A DNA stretch of 64,000 nt from Salegentibacter salinarum (lineage in GTDB: Bacteria; Bacteroidota; Bacteroidia; Flavobacteriales; Flavobacteriaceae): NCBI RefSeq assembly GCF_900168115.1, contig NZ_FUZC01000002.1:1-64000 (forward strand). The letters are read 5' to 3'. The position numbers were made by a program, and so were the translations under genes. Position 1 is the first letter of the stretch. The number at the start of each line of letters is the position of its first letter. Of the stretch, positions 1 to 9,962 are shown piece after piece. The notes under the pieces were generated by a model, which did not search any database, had not been told where the DNA came from, and worked only from the letters and a program-made list of their open reading frames with translations.

Positions 1-1
1 C

Positions 2-250
2 ATAGATCGCTGGTACCGTCGACGTCTAAGGATGTGTATCTGGAAACAATGGAAACGCATCCGCACGAAAGGAAAGATGCTTATCAAGCTTGGCCTGAAC
101 AAGTGGAAAGCGTGGGAATATGCCAACACGAGGAAAAGCTACTGGCATACAGCTAACAGCTTTATCCTCAAAAGGACTATTACCATCCACAGACTGAGAC
201 AGGCTGGTTACACTTCTCTTCTGGACTATTACCTTAAAGTTAGAACGTAA
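2..250 (+). CDS. ltrA: Group II intron reverse transcriptase/maturase, C-terminal fragment
   Basis: The open frame continues upstream past the first in-window ATG at 32, so the CDS is partial at the window edge. The visible 82 residues match the C-terminal maturase (GIIM, domain X) region of intron-encoded proteins: RRRLRMCIWKQWK, then KAWEYANTRKSYW, then a closing YLKVRT. This domain binds the intron RNA and promotes splicing and retrohoming; the reverse-transcriptase domain would lie upstream. The stop is followed within about 5 bases by intron domain V, as is usual for ORFs placed in domain IV. No frameshift is visible in this part. Confidence 0.85.
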   Translation: MDRWYRRRLRMCIWKQWKRIRTKGKMLIKLGLNKWKAWEYANTRKSYWHTANSFILKRTITIHRLRQAGYTSLLDYYLKVRT

Positions 251-251
251 A

Positions 252-334
252 TTAGGGAACCGCCCAGTACGGAACCGTATGCTGGGTGGTGTGGGAGGAC
301 AGGTAGGGAAATAATCCTTACCTTTCTACCCGAT
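252..334 (+). ncRNA. Group II intron domains V and VI
   Basis: CCGCCCAG pairs with CTGGGTGG, then after a two-base TG bulge TACG pairs with CGTA around a short loop: the small catalytic domain V. It is followed by GGTAGGG/CCTTACC (about 302-322), which fits domain VI, and the pyrimidine-rich 3' end CTTTCTACCCGAT. The fold was worked out by hand. Confidence 0.7.
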
Positions 335-463
335 CTGATTATTTTAAGTACTTTAATTTGTATTAACGGGCGCAGAAATATATTATATAACAGATATATA
401 CGCAATTGAATTTTTATGCGTTAAAAAGAAACCGGGAACTCTATTATTATTTTAGATAATTGA

Positions 464-471
464 TATATTTA
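464..471 (+). promoter_or_regulatory. Probable -7 promoter element
   Basis: TATATTTA, one base off the Bacteroidota -7 consensus TAnnTTTG, 32 bases upstream of the start of the 504-1190 gene. No clear TTG -33 element was seen. Confidence 0.4.
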
Positions 472-503
472 CCCGCAAGAACAGACCTACTAAATTTATT
501 TTT

Positions 504-1190
504 ATGAACAGATATTTTTTAATGATTATTATTAGCATTTTTTGCGTGTCTTTTACTCAGGCTCAGGAGTATAGTTTTGGCGTTAAAGGTGGTGGTAATT
601 ACGTTATGGGAGGGGAATTAACCGGACTTGATTCTGGTGAAGGTTTTAATTCTGATACTTTTAATGCCGAAGCACAGTTTGGATTTCATGCGGGAATATT
701 TTTTGAATTAAATTTTGGTAAATTTTTCGTTCGTCCCGAAGTAATCTATAATTCTATGGAAACTGAATTTCCTTTTCCGGATCAAAATTCTACCTATGCC
801 GTAGAAAAATTAAGTATTCCCCTATTATTTGGTTACAACGTATGGGGACCTGTAGATGTGTACGCTGGGCCTGCGTACCAGAATATAATGAATGCCACTC
901 TTGAAGGAACTGAACCCATAAATCAAACAATTGTAGCACAAAATACTCCGCTAGCTGCTCAGGCCGGAATTAAGGTTGGATTTGGAAGGTTTGAAATTGA
1001 TTTTAGGTATGATAGGAGTTTAGCTTCAGCGGAAACTCAGTCTATTGACATTAATAATGGAGATTACGGGGTTAATCGAGCTGAATTCACCGATACAAGA
1101 TTAAACCAATTCTTAGTAAGCCTTAGTTTTAAAATAGGCGATAGTGAATCTAATACCGGACGAAGAAGAGGTGGAGGATGTTATTTCTAA
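504..1190 (+). CDS. Outer-membrane beta-barrel protein (PorT-like)
   Basis: A 228-residue secreted protein. Residues 1-20 form a signal peptide ending in TQAQ. The rest alternates short amphipathic strands with many Gly, aromatic and Asn residues (YSFGVKGGGNYV, FGFHAGIFFELNF, FFVRPEVIYN, VDVYAGPAYQ, FEIDFRYDRSL) and ends in a strand with SLSFKIG before a basic Cys-containing tail. This is the pattern of the outer-membrane beta-barrel/PorT-like families of Bacteroidota. The specific ligand or role cannot be read from sequence. The gene is monocistronic, with a -7 like box upstream and a strong terminator downstream. Confidence 0.7.
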   Translation: MNRYFLMIIISIFCVSFTQAQEYSFGVKGGGNYVMGGELTGLDSGEGFNSDTFNAEAQFGFHAGIFFELNFGKFFVRPEVIYNSMETEFPFPDQNSTYAVEKLSIPLLFGYNVWGPVDVYAGPAYQNIMNATLEGTEPINQTIVAQNTPLAAQAGIKVGFGRFEIDFRYDRSLASAETQSIDINNGDYGVNRAEFTDTRLNQFLVSLSFKIGDSESNTGRRRGGGCYF

Positions 1191-1214
1191 CCGAAAAGTA
1201 AAAAGTAAATAAGG

Positions 1215-1251
1215 AGCCTTAATTGTTAATTTTTCAATTAAGGCTTTTTTT
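1215..1251 (+). terminator. Rho-independent terminator
   Basis: Perfect 11-bp stem AGCCTTAATTG/CAATTAAGGCT with a 9-base loop followed by seven T residues, downstream of the outer-membrane barrel gene. Confidence 0.9.
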
Positions 1252-1299
1252 ATGAGCATAATCATAAAATAAATGGCTTAAAATCATTAAATTGATAGG

Positions 1300-1307
1300 T
1301 ATATTTG
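1300..1307 (+). promoter_or_regulatory. -7 promoter element TATATTTG
   Basis: Exact match to TAnnTTTG. Transcription would begin about 6 bases downstream, after the first possible ATG (1309). This argues for the in-frame ATG at 1327 as the true start of the next gene. Confidence 0.6.
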
Positions 1308-1326
1308 CATGCTTAAATTTATCGAA

Positions 1327-2013
1327 ATGAAAGACCTCTATTCCATAAAGCCGAAAAAACGCAAACGTCTTATCTTATTGTTAAGTGCTTTTTTTGCACT
1401 ATTGTTAATCACAGAAATTATTGAGAAAAGAAGTTTGAAAAGCATAGACCAGGATATTTCCTCCCTTTATCAGGACCGACTTCTGCCTGCTTCTCAAATT
1501 TATGAACTTTCTGAAATTCTCCATGAGAAAAGAATGCTATTTGAGGACATTAAAGATAATGGGGAGTATAATGCAGCCTTCAATTTAATGGAAATTAAGG
1601 CCTATAATTCTCAAGTTGACCAGGTTTTAAAAGATTATGGTAAGACCTATTTAGTAGAGCGCGAGGAAGTTTATTTTCAAGATTTCCAGAAGCATTATGA
1701 AGAGTACCTGGTTTTAGAAAACACTATTCTAGAAAATTTAAAGGAAGAAGATTTTACTACTGCTATCTACCTAATTAATAAAAATGCAACCGACTATTTT
1801 AAAATCTTAAACGTCGATTTGCATAATATTGCCAGCATTCAACCGGAAATTGGGGAGCAATTAATGGCTCATTATAAAACCAGTTCGGGAATAACTTCGT
1901 TACTCTACTATTTCAAAATAGCATTAACCATTTTAATAGGTATTTTTGTATTGCGCCTTTTAGGTTTAGAAAAGCTACTGCGCCAACCCAAACAACAATT
2001 TGAGCTGAATTAA
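1327..2013 (+). CDS. Membrane protein with MCP-type four-helix-bundle sensor domain
   Basis: About 228 residues from ATG 1327. An upstream in-frame ATG at 1309 overlaps the predicted transcription start and is disfavoured. A basic N-terminus (KPKKRKR) leads into a transmembrane helix (LILLLSAFFALLLITEII). A long helical extracytoplasmic region follows (ISSLYQDRLLPASQIYELSEILHEKR), resembling the 4HB_MCP ligand-binding bundle of chemoreceptors, and then a second transmembrane helix (YYFKIALTILIGIFVLRLLGL) and a short tail. No HAMP, kinase, cyclase or methyl-accepting domain follows, so it is a free-standing sensor module or structural membrane protein. It converges on katG. Confidence 0.6.
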   Translation: MKDLYSIKPKKRKRLILLLSAFFALLLITEIIEKRSLKSIDQDISSLYQDRLLPASQIYELSEILHEKRMLFEDIKDNGEYNAAFNLMEIKAYNSQVDQVLKDYGKTYLVEREEVYFQDFQKHYEEYLVLENTILENLKEEDFTTAIYLINKNATDYFKILNVDLHNIASIQPEIGEQLMAHYKTSSGITSLLYYFKIALTILIGIFVLRLLGLEKLLRQPKQQFELN

Positions 2014-2045
2014 CTTTTTAAAGTTAGCAAAGGTTTCAAAAAATA

Positions 2046-2072
2046 AACCCCATAATTACAGATTATGGGGTT
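2046..2072 (-). terminator. Terminator between convergent genes
   Basis: AACCCCATAAT (2046-2056) pairs with ATTATGGGGTT (2062-2072). On the minus strand the stem is followed by a T-rich run, so it best serves katG. On the plus strand the following T-tract is weaker, but it could also stop the MCP-like gene. A hairpin with the same AACCCCATA arm occurs at 19246-19273. Confidence 0.75.
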
Positions 2073-2096
2073 AAATAATTACCAGTTTTTTAGGTA

Positions 2097-4668
<2,572 letters not shown>

Positions 4669-5211
4669 ATGAAAGCACTAACCAACAATTTTTACAAACC
4701 AGTATTTGTAATAGTACTTTTGCTTTTTGCAAGTTGCGGAAGTATGCAGAATACTGAAGACGATCTAAGAAGTGATGCTACTGATGCCAGAAATGAAATA
4801 AGGCAGAATCATACTAACGCGGCGGAGATGCTAGATAACTCTGCGGGTTATGCTATTTTCCCAAATGTAGGTAAAGGAGCCTATGTAATTGGGGGAGCTT
4901 CCGGTAATGGTGTTGTTTATCAGGGCAATAACATTATAGGATATGCAGACCTTAAACAAGTAGATATTGGCTTACAGGCAGGAGGAAAGGCTTTTATTGA
5001 AGTTCTATTCTTTGAAACCGATGCCGATCTGGAAAGATTTAAAGAGGGTGATTACGAGCTTTCTGCAAATGCATCTGCCGTAATTCTAGATAAAGGAGCT
5101 TCACGGGATATTGATTTCCAAGATGGAGTAGCCGTAGTAACCATTCCTAAAGGTGGTGCAATGGCTGGAGTTTCCGTTGGAGGTCAGCGATTTTCCTTCC
5201 AACCTAGATAG
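4669..5211 (+). CDS. SYLF (YSC84-like) lipid-binding lipoprotein
   Basis: A 180-residue lipoprotein. The N-terminus has a hydrophobic signal and the lipobox LFASCG (Cys23). The rest is a Ysc84/SYLF-type domain: NSAGYAIFPNVGKGAYVIGGASGNGVVYQ, with the family's typical AGYAVFP and GG-A-G-G-V-Y pattern, followed by IGLQAGGKAFIEVLFF and a closing GGQRFSF. SYLF domains bind phosphoinositide-like or other anionic lipids in characterised eukaryotic members; the bacterial role is unclear and may concern the envelope. It is a single gene with a strong terminator, divergent from katG. Confidence 0.8.
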   Translation: MKALTNNFYKPVFVIVLLLFASCGSMQNTEDDLRSDATDARNEIRQNHTNAAEMLDNSAGYAIFPNVGKGAYVIGGASGNGVVYQGNNIIGYADLKQVDIGLQAGGKAFIEVLFFETDADLERFKEGDYELSANASAVILDKGASRDIDFQDGVAVVTIPKGGAMAGVSVGGQRFSFQPR

Positions 5212-5234
5212 AATATAATTATTTACAGTTTTGA

Positions 5235-5260
5235 AAGCGGCTCTAAGAGCCGCTTTTTTT
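5235..5260 (+). terminator. Rho-independent terminator
   Basis: Perfect 9-bp stem AAGCGGCTC/GAGCCGCTT with a TAA loop, followed by T residues to 5260. It ends transcription of the SYLF lipoprotein gene. Confidence 0.9.
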
Positions 5261-5266
5261 GTTTTT

Positions 5267-5364
5267 ACTCGATAATCGAGATTTAAATATTCCAAGGTTT
5301 ATCTTGAAAATTTGAACAATATTTATCAATGAATGCCTCGTGAGTTTGCTCCGCGGTAGTTTAC
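5267..5364 (+). repeat. Dispersed structured repeat, copy 1
   Basis: One of six related intergenic elements (the others begin at 17794, 20169, 26849, 29448 and 49701). It opens with the hairpin CTCGAT-A-ATCGAG and closes with a second hairpin, GTGAGTT pairing with AGTTTAC through several G-U pairs. The middle holds AATGAATGCCTCG, shared with copies 2 and 4. It sits between a terminator and the promoter of the histidine kinase gene. Confidence 0.75.
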
Positions 5365-5448
5365 TCCTTAAAATTAATGTTTAAAAAGTATTTTGATATA
5401 TACTTAAGTCAAAACCTACCTAAATTCACTTAGCTTAAGAAATCCCCT

Positions 5449-5456
5449 TATCTTTG
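5449..5456 (+). promoter_or_regulatory. -7 promoter element TATCTTTG
   Basis: Exact TAnnTTTG match, 20 bases upstream of the histidine kinase ATG. An imperfect inverted pair TAAGT...ACTTA lies just upstream (about 5405-5431) and could bind a regulator, but this is only suggestive. Confidence 0.6.
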
Positions 5457-5475
5457 CTGAAAGAATCCTTTTAAA

Positions 5476-6576
5476 ATGGCGCCTGAAAGTATTTCTGTAG
5501 AAGAGAAGTTGCAAGAGCGAATTAAAGAACTCTCCTGTCTTTATCAGGTTTCATCGGCTATTAGAGAGTTTGAAGGTTCTTATGAAGTTACTTTAGAATC
5601 TATTGTGCAAATTCTTAAAAGTGCCTGGCGTTTTCCAGAGCTGGCAACCGTAGAGATACGGTGCGAATCTTATCATTTAAGCTCTAACCCAATTCCAAAG
5701 GAAGGCTACTCTCAAAAAAGCATCATCAAAATTTCTAAAAATGAAATAGGTTTTATAAAAGTACATTACCCGGCTGCAGATTTATCTAAAGCGCATTTTC
5801 TGGTAGAAGAACAGCGACTTTTAGATAAAATTGCCGATGAGATTGCGCTGTTTTTTGAACGTCAAAATATTAAGGTTCAGGAAGAACATTTAAAACAAAC
5901 TGCCGCAAGAAATGATCGGCTTGCCATTTTAGGAGAAATTACCGCGGGTATAGCTCACGAGCTGAATACTCCCCTTGGTAATATTTTAGGTTTTGCCGAA
6001 TTTATTGAAGAAAAGACTGCTGAAAAACAAACTAAACGAGATGCGCAAAAAATCCTAAATTCTGCGATTTATTCCAGGGAAGTAGTAAAAAAACTTATGT
6101 TTTTCTCCTGTGATATGCCTCAGGATATTAAAAAGATTAAGGTAAAACCCATAATTACCCAGGCACTGTCGCTTTTAAAACCTAATTTCAAAAAAGCTAA
6201 TATTCGGTTTAAATTTAATATTCAGGATCCCGTTTTAAAAGCCCAGGTAGATCCTATACAGTTAACCCAGGTGTTTTTTAACCTGGTAATAAATGCCATT
6301 TATTATTCCCCGGAAAATTCACAAATTGTTATTTCTATTTATAGTAATGAAAGTCATTATACTATTGAAATTGCCGATGAAGGCAAAGGAATTGATCATA
6401 AAGTAAAAGATAAAATATTTGAACCTTTTTATACTACAAAACCCCTGGGAGAAGGCTCCGGGCTGGGATTAAGCGTGGTACATGGCATTATTAAAAGTCA
6501 TAAAGGAGAAATTAGCATTGCCAGTAACATTCCAAAAGGAACTATCTTTAAAATTAAATTACCATTGAACTTCTAA
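5476..6576 (+). CDS. Soluble sensor histidine kinase (NtrB-type)
   Basis: A 366-residue cytoplasmic kinase with no transmembrane segment. Residues 10-130 resemble a GAF-like sensory region ending in a coiled helix (FFERQNIKVQEEHLKQ). The dimerisation/phosphoacceptor domain follows with the H-box AGIAHELNTPLG (His161). The C-terminal ATPase domain shows the N-box NLVINAIYYS, the G1 box DEGKGI and the G2 box GEGSGLGLSVV. It phosphorylates the next gene product: the stop (6576) and the following ATG (6578) are one base apart, so the two are translated as a pair. The signal is unknown. The HELNTP box and the sigma-54 partner place it with the NtrB/AtoS-like kinases. Confidence 0.9.
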   Translation: MAPESISVEEKLQERIKELSCLYQVSSAIREFEGSYEVTLESIVQILKSAWRFPELATVEIRCESYHLSSNPIPKEGYSQKSIIKISKNEIGFIKVHYPAADLSKAHFLVEEQRLLDKIADEIALFFERQNIKVQEEHLKQTAARNDRLAILGEITAGIAHELNTPLGNILGFAEFIEEKTAEKQTKRDAQKILNSAIYSREVVKKLMFFSCDMPQDIKKIKVKPIITQALSLLKPNFKKANIRFKFNIQDPVLKAQVDPIQLTQVFFNLVINAIYYSPENSQIVISIYSNESHYTIEIADEGKGIDHKVKDKIFEPFYTTKPLGEGSGLGLSVVHGIIKSHKGEISIASNIPKGTIFKIKLPLNF

Positions 6577-6577
6577 T

Positions 6578-7897
6578 ATGTCTATACGCAAAGAAAACTT
6601 ACTTATAGTAGATGACGATTACGATATGCTGGAAGTACTGGACCGCCATCTAAAACAGGAGAATTACCATAATTACAAGGCTGGTTCGGTGATGGAAGCG
6701 ATAGATATTTTAAAGCACAGCAGTATAGATTTATTGATAACCGATTTACAAATGCCGGGAATGAACGGGATGGAATTGGTTAAATATGTAGACGATCATT
6801 ATCCTGAAATTCCAAAACTTGTAATTACCGGCTATCCTTCTATAGATAATGCTCTAACAGCAATAAAGTCTGGGGCGTTAGATTATTTGCCTAAACCTTT
6901 TACGAAATCTGAATTACTTACTTCAGTTAAAAAATCTTTAGTAAACCGGCCTTCAACTCAAAAATCAACCGCTACGAAAGAAATTAGAACCAATTACGGT
7001 GGAATGGTGGGCTCTTCAGCAAAATTTGAAGAGTTGGTTGATATTATTGAAAGGGTGAAAAATAACCGCGCTACAATTTTGATAAGAGGGGAGAGCGGTA
7101 CCGGGAAAGAACTTGTGGCAAGGGCAATTCATTACAAAGGTTCTTTTGCACAAAATCCATTTATCGCGGTAAATTGTGGCGCTATTCCCGAGAATTTACT
7201 GGAATCAGAATTATTCGGATCTACCAAAGGTGCCTATACCGGCGCTTCAGAAACCCGGGAAGGTTACTTCCAGGCGGCTAATGGTGGTACTATTTTTTTA
7301 GATGAAATAGGAACGGCTTCACTGGCGGTTCAGGTTAGATTGTTGCGGGTGCTTCAGGAAAAAGAAATAAGGAAACTGGGGGGCAGAAATTCAGAAAAAA
7401 TCCAGGTTCGGGTTATTGCCGCTACAAATAGTGATTTACGGGAAATGGTAGAAAAAGGAACTTTTCGAGAAGATCTTTATTATCGTTTAAATGTGGTAGA
7501 TATTCTTACACCGCCGTTGCGGGAACGTAAAGAAGATATTCTACCGCTTGCCAAAACCTTTCTGGATAAATATCAGCGGGATTATGGAAAAACCGGTTTA
7601 AAATTATCTGAGAAGACCCTTGAAATTTTAAAACGTTACAATTGGCCGGGGAATATTCGGGAGTTAGAAAACGTAATTCAACGGGCTATAATTATGAGTG
7701 AAGATGAAATTCTTCCGCAGGACTTACCTGCGTCGGTAAAATACCAGGTTCCGGCTGTAGATGATGAATTAGTTGCCTTAAAAGAGGTAGAAAAAAAACA
7801 TATTTTAAAAGTTCTTGCCGCGGTAGATCAAAATAAATCTAAAGCTGCAGAAATCCTTCAAATAGACCGCAAAACCTTACGGGAAAAAATTAAATAA
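6578..7897 (+). CDS. Sigma-54-dependent response regulator (NtrC family)
   Basis: A 439-residue enhancer-binding activator. Receiver domain 1-120: acidic pair Asp12/Asp13, phosphoacceptor Asp56 (LLITDLQMPGMNG) and the KPF lysine. AAA+ domain about 140-375: Walker A GESGTGKE (171-178), sigma-54 loop GAYTGA (218-223, a Tyr variant of GAFTGA) and Walker B IFLDEIG (239-245). The C-terminal Fis-type HTH ends ...AAEILQIDRKTLREKIK. Phosphorylated oligomers remodel sigma-54 RNA polymerase. A well-spaced sigma-54 promoter with a repeated upstream site begins just after this gene, so the glutamate dehydrogenase operon is its most likely target. Confidence 0.93.
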   Translation: MSIRKENLLIVDDDYDMLEVLDRHLKQENYHNYKAGSVMEAIDILKHSSIDLLITDLQMPGMNGMELVKYVDDHYPEIPKLVITGYPSIDNALTAIKSGALDYLPKPFTKSELLTSVKKSLVNRPSTQKSTATKEIRTNYGGMVGSSAKFEELVDIIERVKNNRATILIRGESGTGKELVARAIHYKGSFAQNPFIAVNCGAIPENLLESELFGSTKGAYTGASETREGYFQAANGGTIFLDEIGTASLAVQVRLLRVLQEKEIRKLGGRNSEKIQVRVIAATNSDLREMVEKGTFREDLYYRLNVVDILTPPLRERKEDILPLAKTFLDKYQRDYGKTGLKLSEKTLEILKRYNWPGNIRELENVIQRAIIMSEDEILPQDLPASVKYQVPAVDDELVALKEVEKKHILKVLAAVDQNKSKAAEILQIDRKTLREKIK

Positions 7898-7900
7898 TCG

Positions 7901-7929
7901 CCGGGTAATTATCTCCCACCCGGGTAATT
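7901..7929. promoter_or_regulatory. Putative enhancer (UAS) for the sigma-54 regulator
   Basis: CCGGGTAATT is repeated directly at 7901-7910 and 7920-7929. The same segment contains the inverted pair CCGGGT (7901-7906) and ACCCGG (7918-7923). It lies about 100-125 bases upstream of the -24/-12 promoter, the usual distance for NtrC-type binding sites, and just downstream of the regulator gene itself. Confidence 0.55.
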
Positions 7930-8026
7930 TCTTTCCATCAGGGAAAATAAGAAGAATTCTCTCATTCTTTATTGTTATCTGATAATCAACAAATTAAAAT
8001 AATCATTCTCTTTTTTTAATTTTTTG

Positions 8027-8041
8027 GGCACAGCTTTAGCT
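8027..8041 (+). promoter_or_regulatory. Sigma-54 (-24/-12) promoter
   Basis: GGCAC at 8027-8031 and TAGCT at 8037-8041. The invariant GG (8027-8028) and GC (8039-8040) are separated by exactly 10 bases, as in the consensus TGGCAC-N5-TTGCW. The predicted transcript start is about 8052, 16 bases before the next ATG. Confidence 0.65.
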
Positions 8042-8067
8042 TTAGTGTATTCCAAAATACAGATTCT

Positions 8068-8232
8068 ATGAATATAGTTGAAATGGAAAGACCGGCAGTT
8101 GTAGAAGAAACTGAGAAAGAACTGGAGCAGGCAGGTAGCGAACTCTTTAAAACGCTTTGTTTTAATTGCGATTTAAGGCACCACTGCAGCTGGAAAGATA
8201 ACAGAAAAATGTATTGTGAACATTTTCAATAA
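8068..8232 (+). CDS. Small Cys-rich (CxxC-x5-C-x8-C) protein
   Basis: An uninterrupted 54-codon frame, ATG 8068 to TAA 8230-8232, starting just after the predicted sigma-54 transcript start and ending 12 bases before the glutamate dehydrogenase ATG. The acidic N-terminal half (VVEETEKELEQAGSELF) looks helical. The C-terminal half carries CFNC, then Cys and Cys-Glu-His (LRHHCSW, MYCEHF): four cysteines plus histidines in a compact pattern that suggests a zinc or iron-sulfur knuckle. No family was recognised. Its position as first gene of the operon suggests a regulatory or metal-binding partner of the downstream enzyme, but that is inference. Confidence 0.7.
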   Translation: MNIVEMERPAVVEETEKELEQAGSELFKTLCFNCDLRHHCSWKDNRKMYCEHFQ

Positions 8233-8244
8233 AATTATAAAAGA

Positions 8245-9525
8245 ATGATAGCAACAAAGTCAATGCCCAAACAAAGTATGTATGATACGGTTATAAAGCA
8301 GTTTAATAAAACGGCCGATATCATCGATTTAAATCCGAATATTAAAAAAATACTTGAAATTACCAATAATGAGATTGTGGTACACTTTCCCGTAAAAATG
8401 GATAACGGCAAAGTAGAAATTTTCACCGGTTACAGGGTTCAGCATAATAATGCGCTGGGACCATATAAAGGTGGATTACGTTACCACCCAACGGTAGATG
8501 TAGATGCTGCCAAAGCCCTTGCTATGTGGATGACTTGGAAAACTTCTTTAGCAGGTTTACCTTATGGCGGAGCAAAAGGAGGAATCCAGATAGATCCCAG
8601 GAATTATTCTGATGGAGAACTGGAGCGAATTACCCGTAGGTTTACATATGCATTAGGTGAAAATATAGGTCCGGAACATGATATTCCCGCACCAGATGTG
8701 AATACCAATGCGCAAACTATGGCGTGGATTGCAGATACCTATATGTCAACAATTTCTACTTCAGAACGTTCGCAAAACCAACATGTAGTAACCGGAAAAC
8801 CGGTTGGTTCAGGTGGTTTGGAAGGCCGTGACCGTGCTACCGGTTTTGGGGTGTATTTAACCACTAAAGAACTTGTAAAATCTCGTGGAGAATCTTTAAA
8901 AGATAAAACTTTTATTGTACAGGGATTTGGAAATGTAGGTTATTGGGCTTCAAAATTCTTGATTGCCGATGGTGCAAAAATGCTTGCGGTACAAGATGCG
9001 CACGCCACATTATATAATGAGGAAGGAATTTCAGTAGAAAAATTATTTGAACATTCAAGTCCAAGAAAAGGTTCTATCCAAGGCTTTACTGATGCGGAAG
9101 AAATGAATCCTGAGGATTTTTTTGGCCTGGAATGCGATATTTTAATTCCGGCCGCACTTGGTAACCAGATTACCGGCGAGAATGCTTTCAAAATAAAGGC
9201 TTCAATAGTTGCTGAAGGCGCTAATGGGCCTACAAACGAAGAAGGTGAAGCGATTTTGTTAGAAAAAGGAATCACTATTATTCCCGATATTCTATGTAAT
9301 TCAGGAGGAGTTATTGGTAGTTATTTTGAATGGCTACAGAACCGAAATGGTGAATTATGGGAGCTTGATGAAGTAATGCAGAAATTAGAGAAAAAACTGC
9401 TTCAGGTGTTTAAAAAAGTTGAAAAAGAAGTTGAAGAACGAAAAACCGACTGGCGAACTGCTGCTTATATCCTGGCTATTTCCAGGATTGAGACTGCTTA
9501 TAACCAGCGAGGTATTTTTCCTTAA
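8245..9525 (+). CDS. gdhA: Glu/Leu/Phe/Val dehydrogenase family (glutamate dehydrogenase)
   Basis: A 426-residue enzyme that reversibly deaminates glutamate to 2-oxoglutarate and ammonia with NAD(P). The length fits the small hexameric class. The N-terminal substrate domain holds GYRVQHNNALGPYKGGLR and the catalytic-lysine motif PYGGAKGGI (Lys111). The C-terminal Rossmann domain begins at VQGFGNVGYWA, with IPAALGNQI and EGANGPT further on. It is the main enzyme of the sigma-54 controlled operon, linking that two-component system to nitrogen or carbon balance. Cofactor preference cannot be decided by eye, and a branched-chain or aromatic substrate is not excluded. Confidence 0.92.
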   Translation: MIATKSMPKQSMYDTVIKQFNKTADIIDLNPNIKKILEITNNEIVVHFPVKMDNGKVEIFTGYRVQHNNALGPYKGGLRYHPTVDVDAAKALAMWMTWKTSLAGLPYGGAKGGIQIDPRNYSDGELERITRRFTYALGENIGPEHDIPAPDVNTNAQTMAWIADTYMSTISTSERSQNQHVVTGKPVGSGGLEGRDRATGFGVYLTTKELVKSRGESLKDKTFIVQGFGNVGYWASKFLIADGAKMLAVQDAHATLYNEEGISVEKLFEHSSPRKGSIQGFTDAEEMNPEDFFGLECDILIPAALGNQITGENAFKIKASIVAEGANGPTNEEGEAILLEKGITIIPDILCNSGGVIGSYFEWLQNRNGELWELDEVMQKLEKKLLQVFKKVEKEVEERKTDWRTAAYILAISRIETAYNQRGIFP

Positions 9526-9542
9526 TTAATTGTTGTGAAGAA

Positions 9543-9956
9543 ATGAAATATGATGTCATTATAATTGAAAAGGTAGAGTATGAGCTTTTAAAACGAATAG
9601 TTTCCATGGCGCAATATTATAAAGATAGTACCTATCGTGCGTCTATAGAAAAGCTAAAGAACGAACTTGATTTTGCTAAAATTGTGAGTGAAAAGAATAT
9701 GCCCGAAGATGTGGTGAGATTCAACTCTAAAGTCGAAATTTCTACTCCTTTTGGTGTAAATAGAACATACCAGATTGTCACTCCAGATCATAGCAATATT
9801 AAAGAAAATAAGATTTCTATTCTTGCCCCCATGGGTCTGGCCTTATTTGGGTATGCCCAGGGAGACAAGGTAGAATGGGAATTCCCTACCGGTAAGAACG
9901 CTGTTAATATTATAAAAGTAGAACAGATGGCAAGGGAAATGAAAATGCAAAAATAA
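9543..9956 (+). CDS. GreA/GreB C-terminal-domain protein (Rnk-like)
   Basis: A 137-residue protein. The N-terminal half is helical and charged (YELLKRIVSMAQYYKDSTYRASIEKLKNEL). The C-terminal half matches the FKBP-like C-terminal domain of GreA/GreB factors and Rnk: VEISTPFGVNRTYQIVTP, then ISILAPMGLALFGYAQGDKVEWEFPTG. Such domains bind the RNA polymerase secondary channel. The N-terminal coiled coil is much shorter than in GreA, so transcript-cleavage activity is unlikely and an Rnk-like or competitor role is more plausible. It lies 17 bases after the dehydrogenase gene and is co-oriented, so it is probably in the same transcript. Confidence 0.75.
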   Translation: MKYDVIIIEKVEYELLKRIVSMAQYYKDSTYRASIEKLKNELDFAKIVSEKNMPEDVVRFNSKVEISTPFGVNRTYQIVTPDHSNIKENKISILAPMGLALFGYAQGDKVEWEFPTGKNAVNIIKVEQMAREMKMQK

Positions 9957-9962
9957 AGGAAG

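Larger units (their letters stand above)
1..334 (+). mobile_element. Group II intron, 3' end only
   Basis: The window opens inside a bacterial group II intron. The C-terminus of the intron-encoded protein is followed directly by a domain V-like hairpin, a domain VI-like hairpin and a typical 3' end (CTACCCGAT, ending about 334). The 5' part of the intron lies outside the window, so neither its target site nor its completeness can be judged. The exon sequence downstream (335-503) shows no interrupted gene, so insertion in an intergenic site is likely. Confidence 0.8.

Noticed and set aside
5101-5295. 64-codon minus-strand frame
   Set aside because: Overlaps the SYLF gene, its terminator and a dispersed repeat; non-coding shadow.
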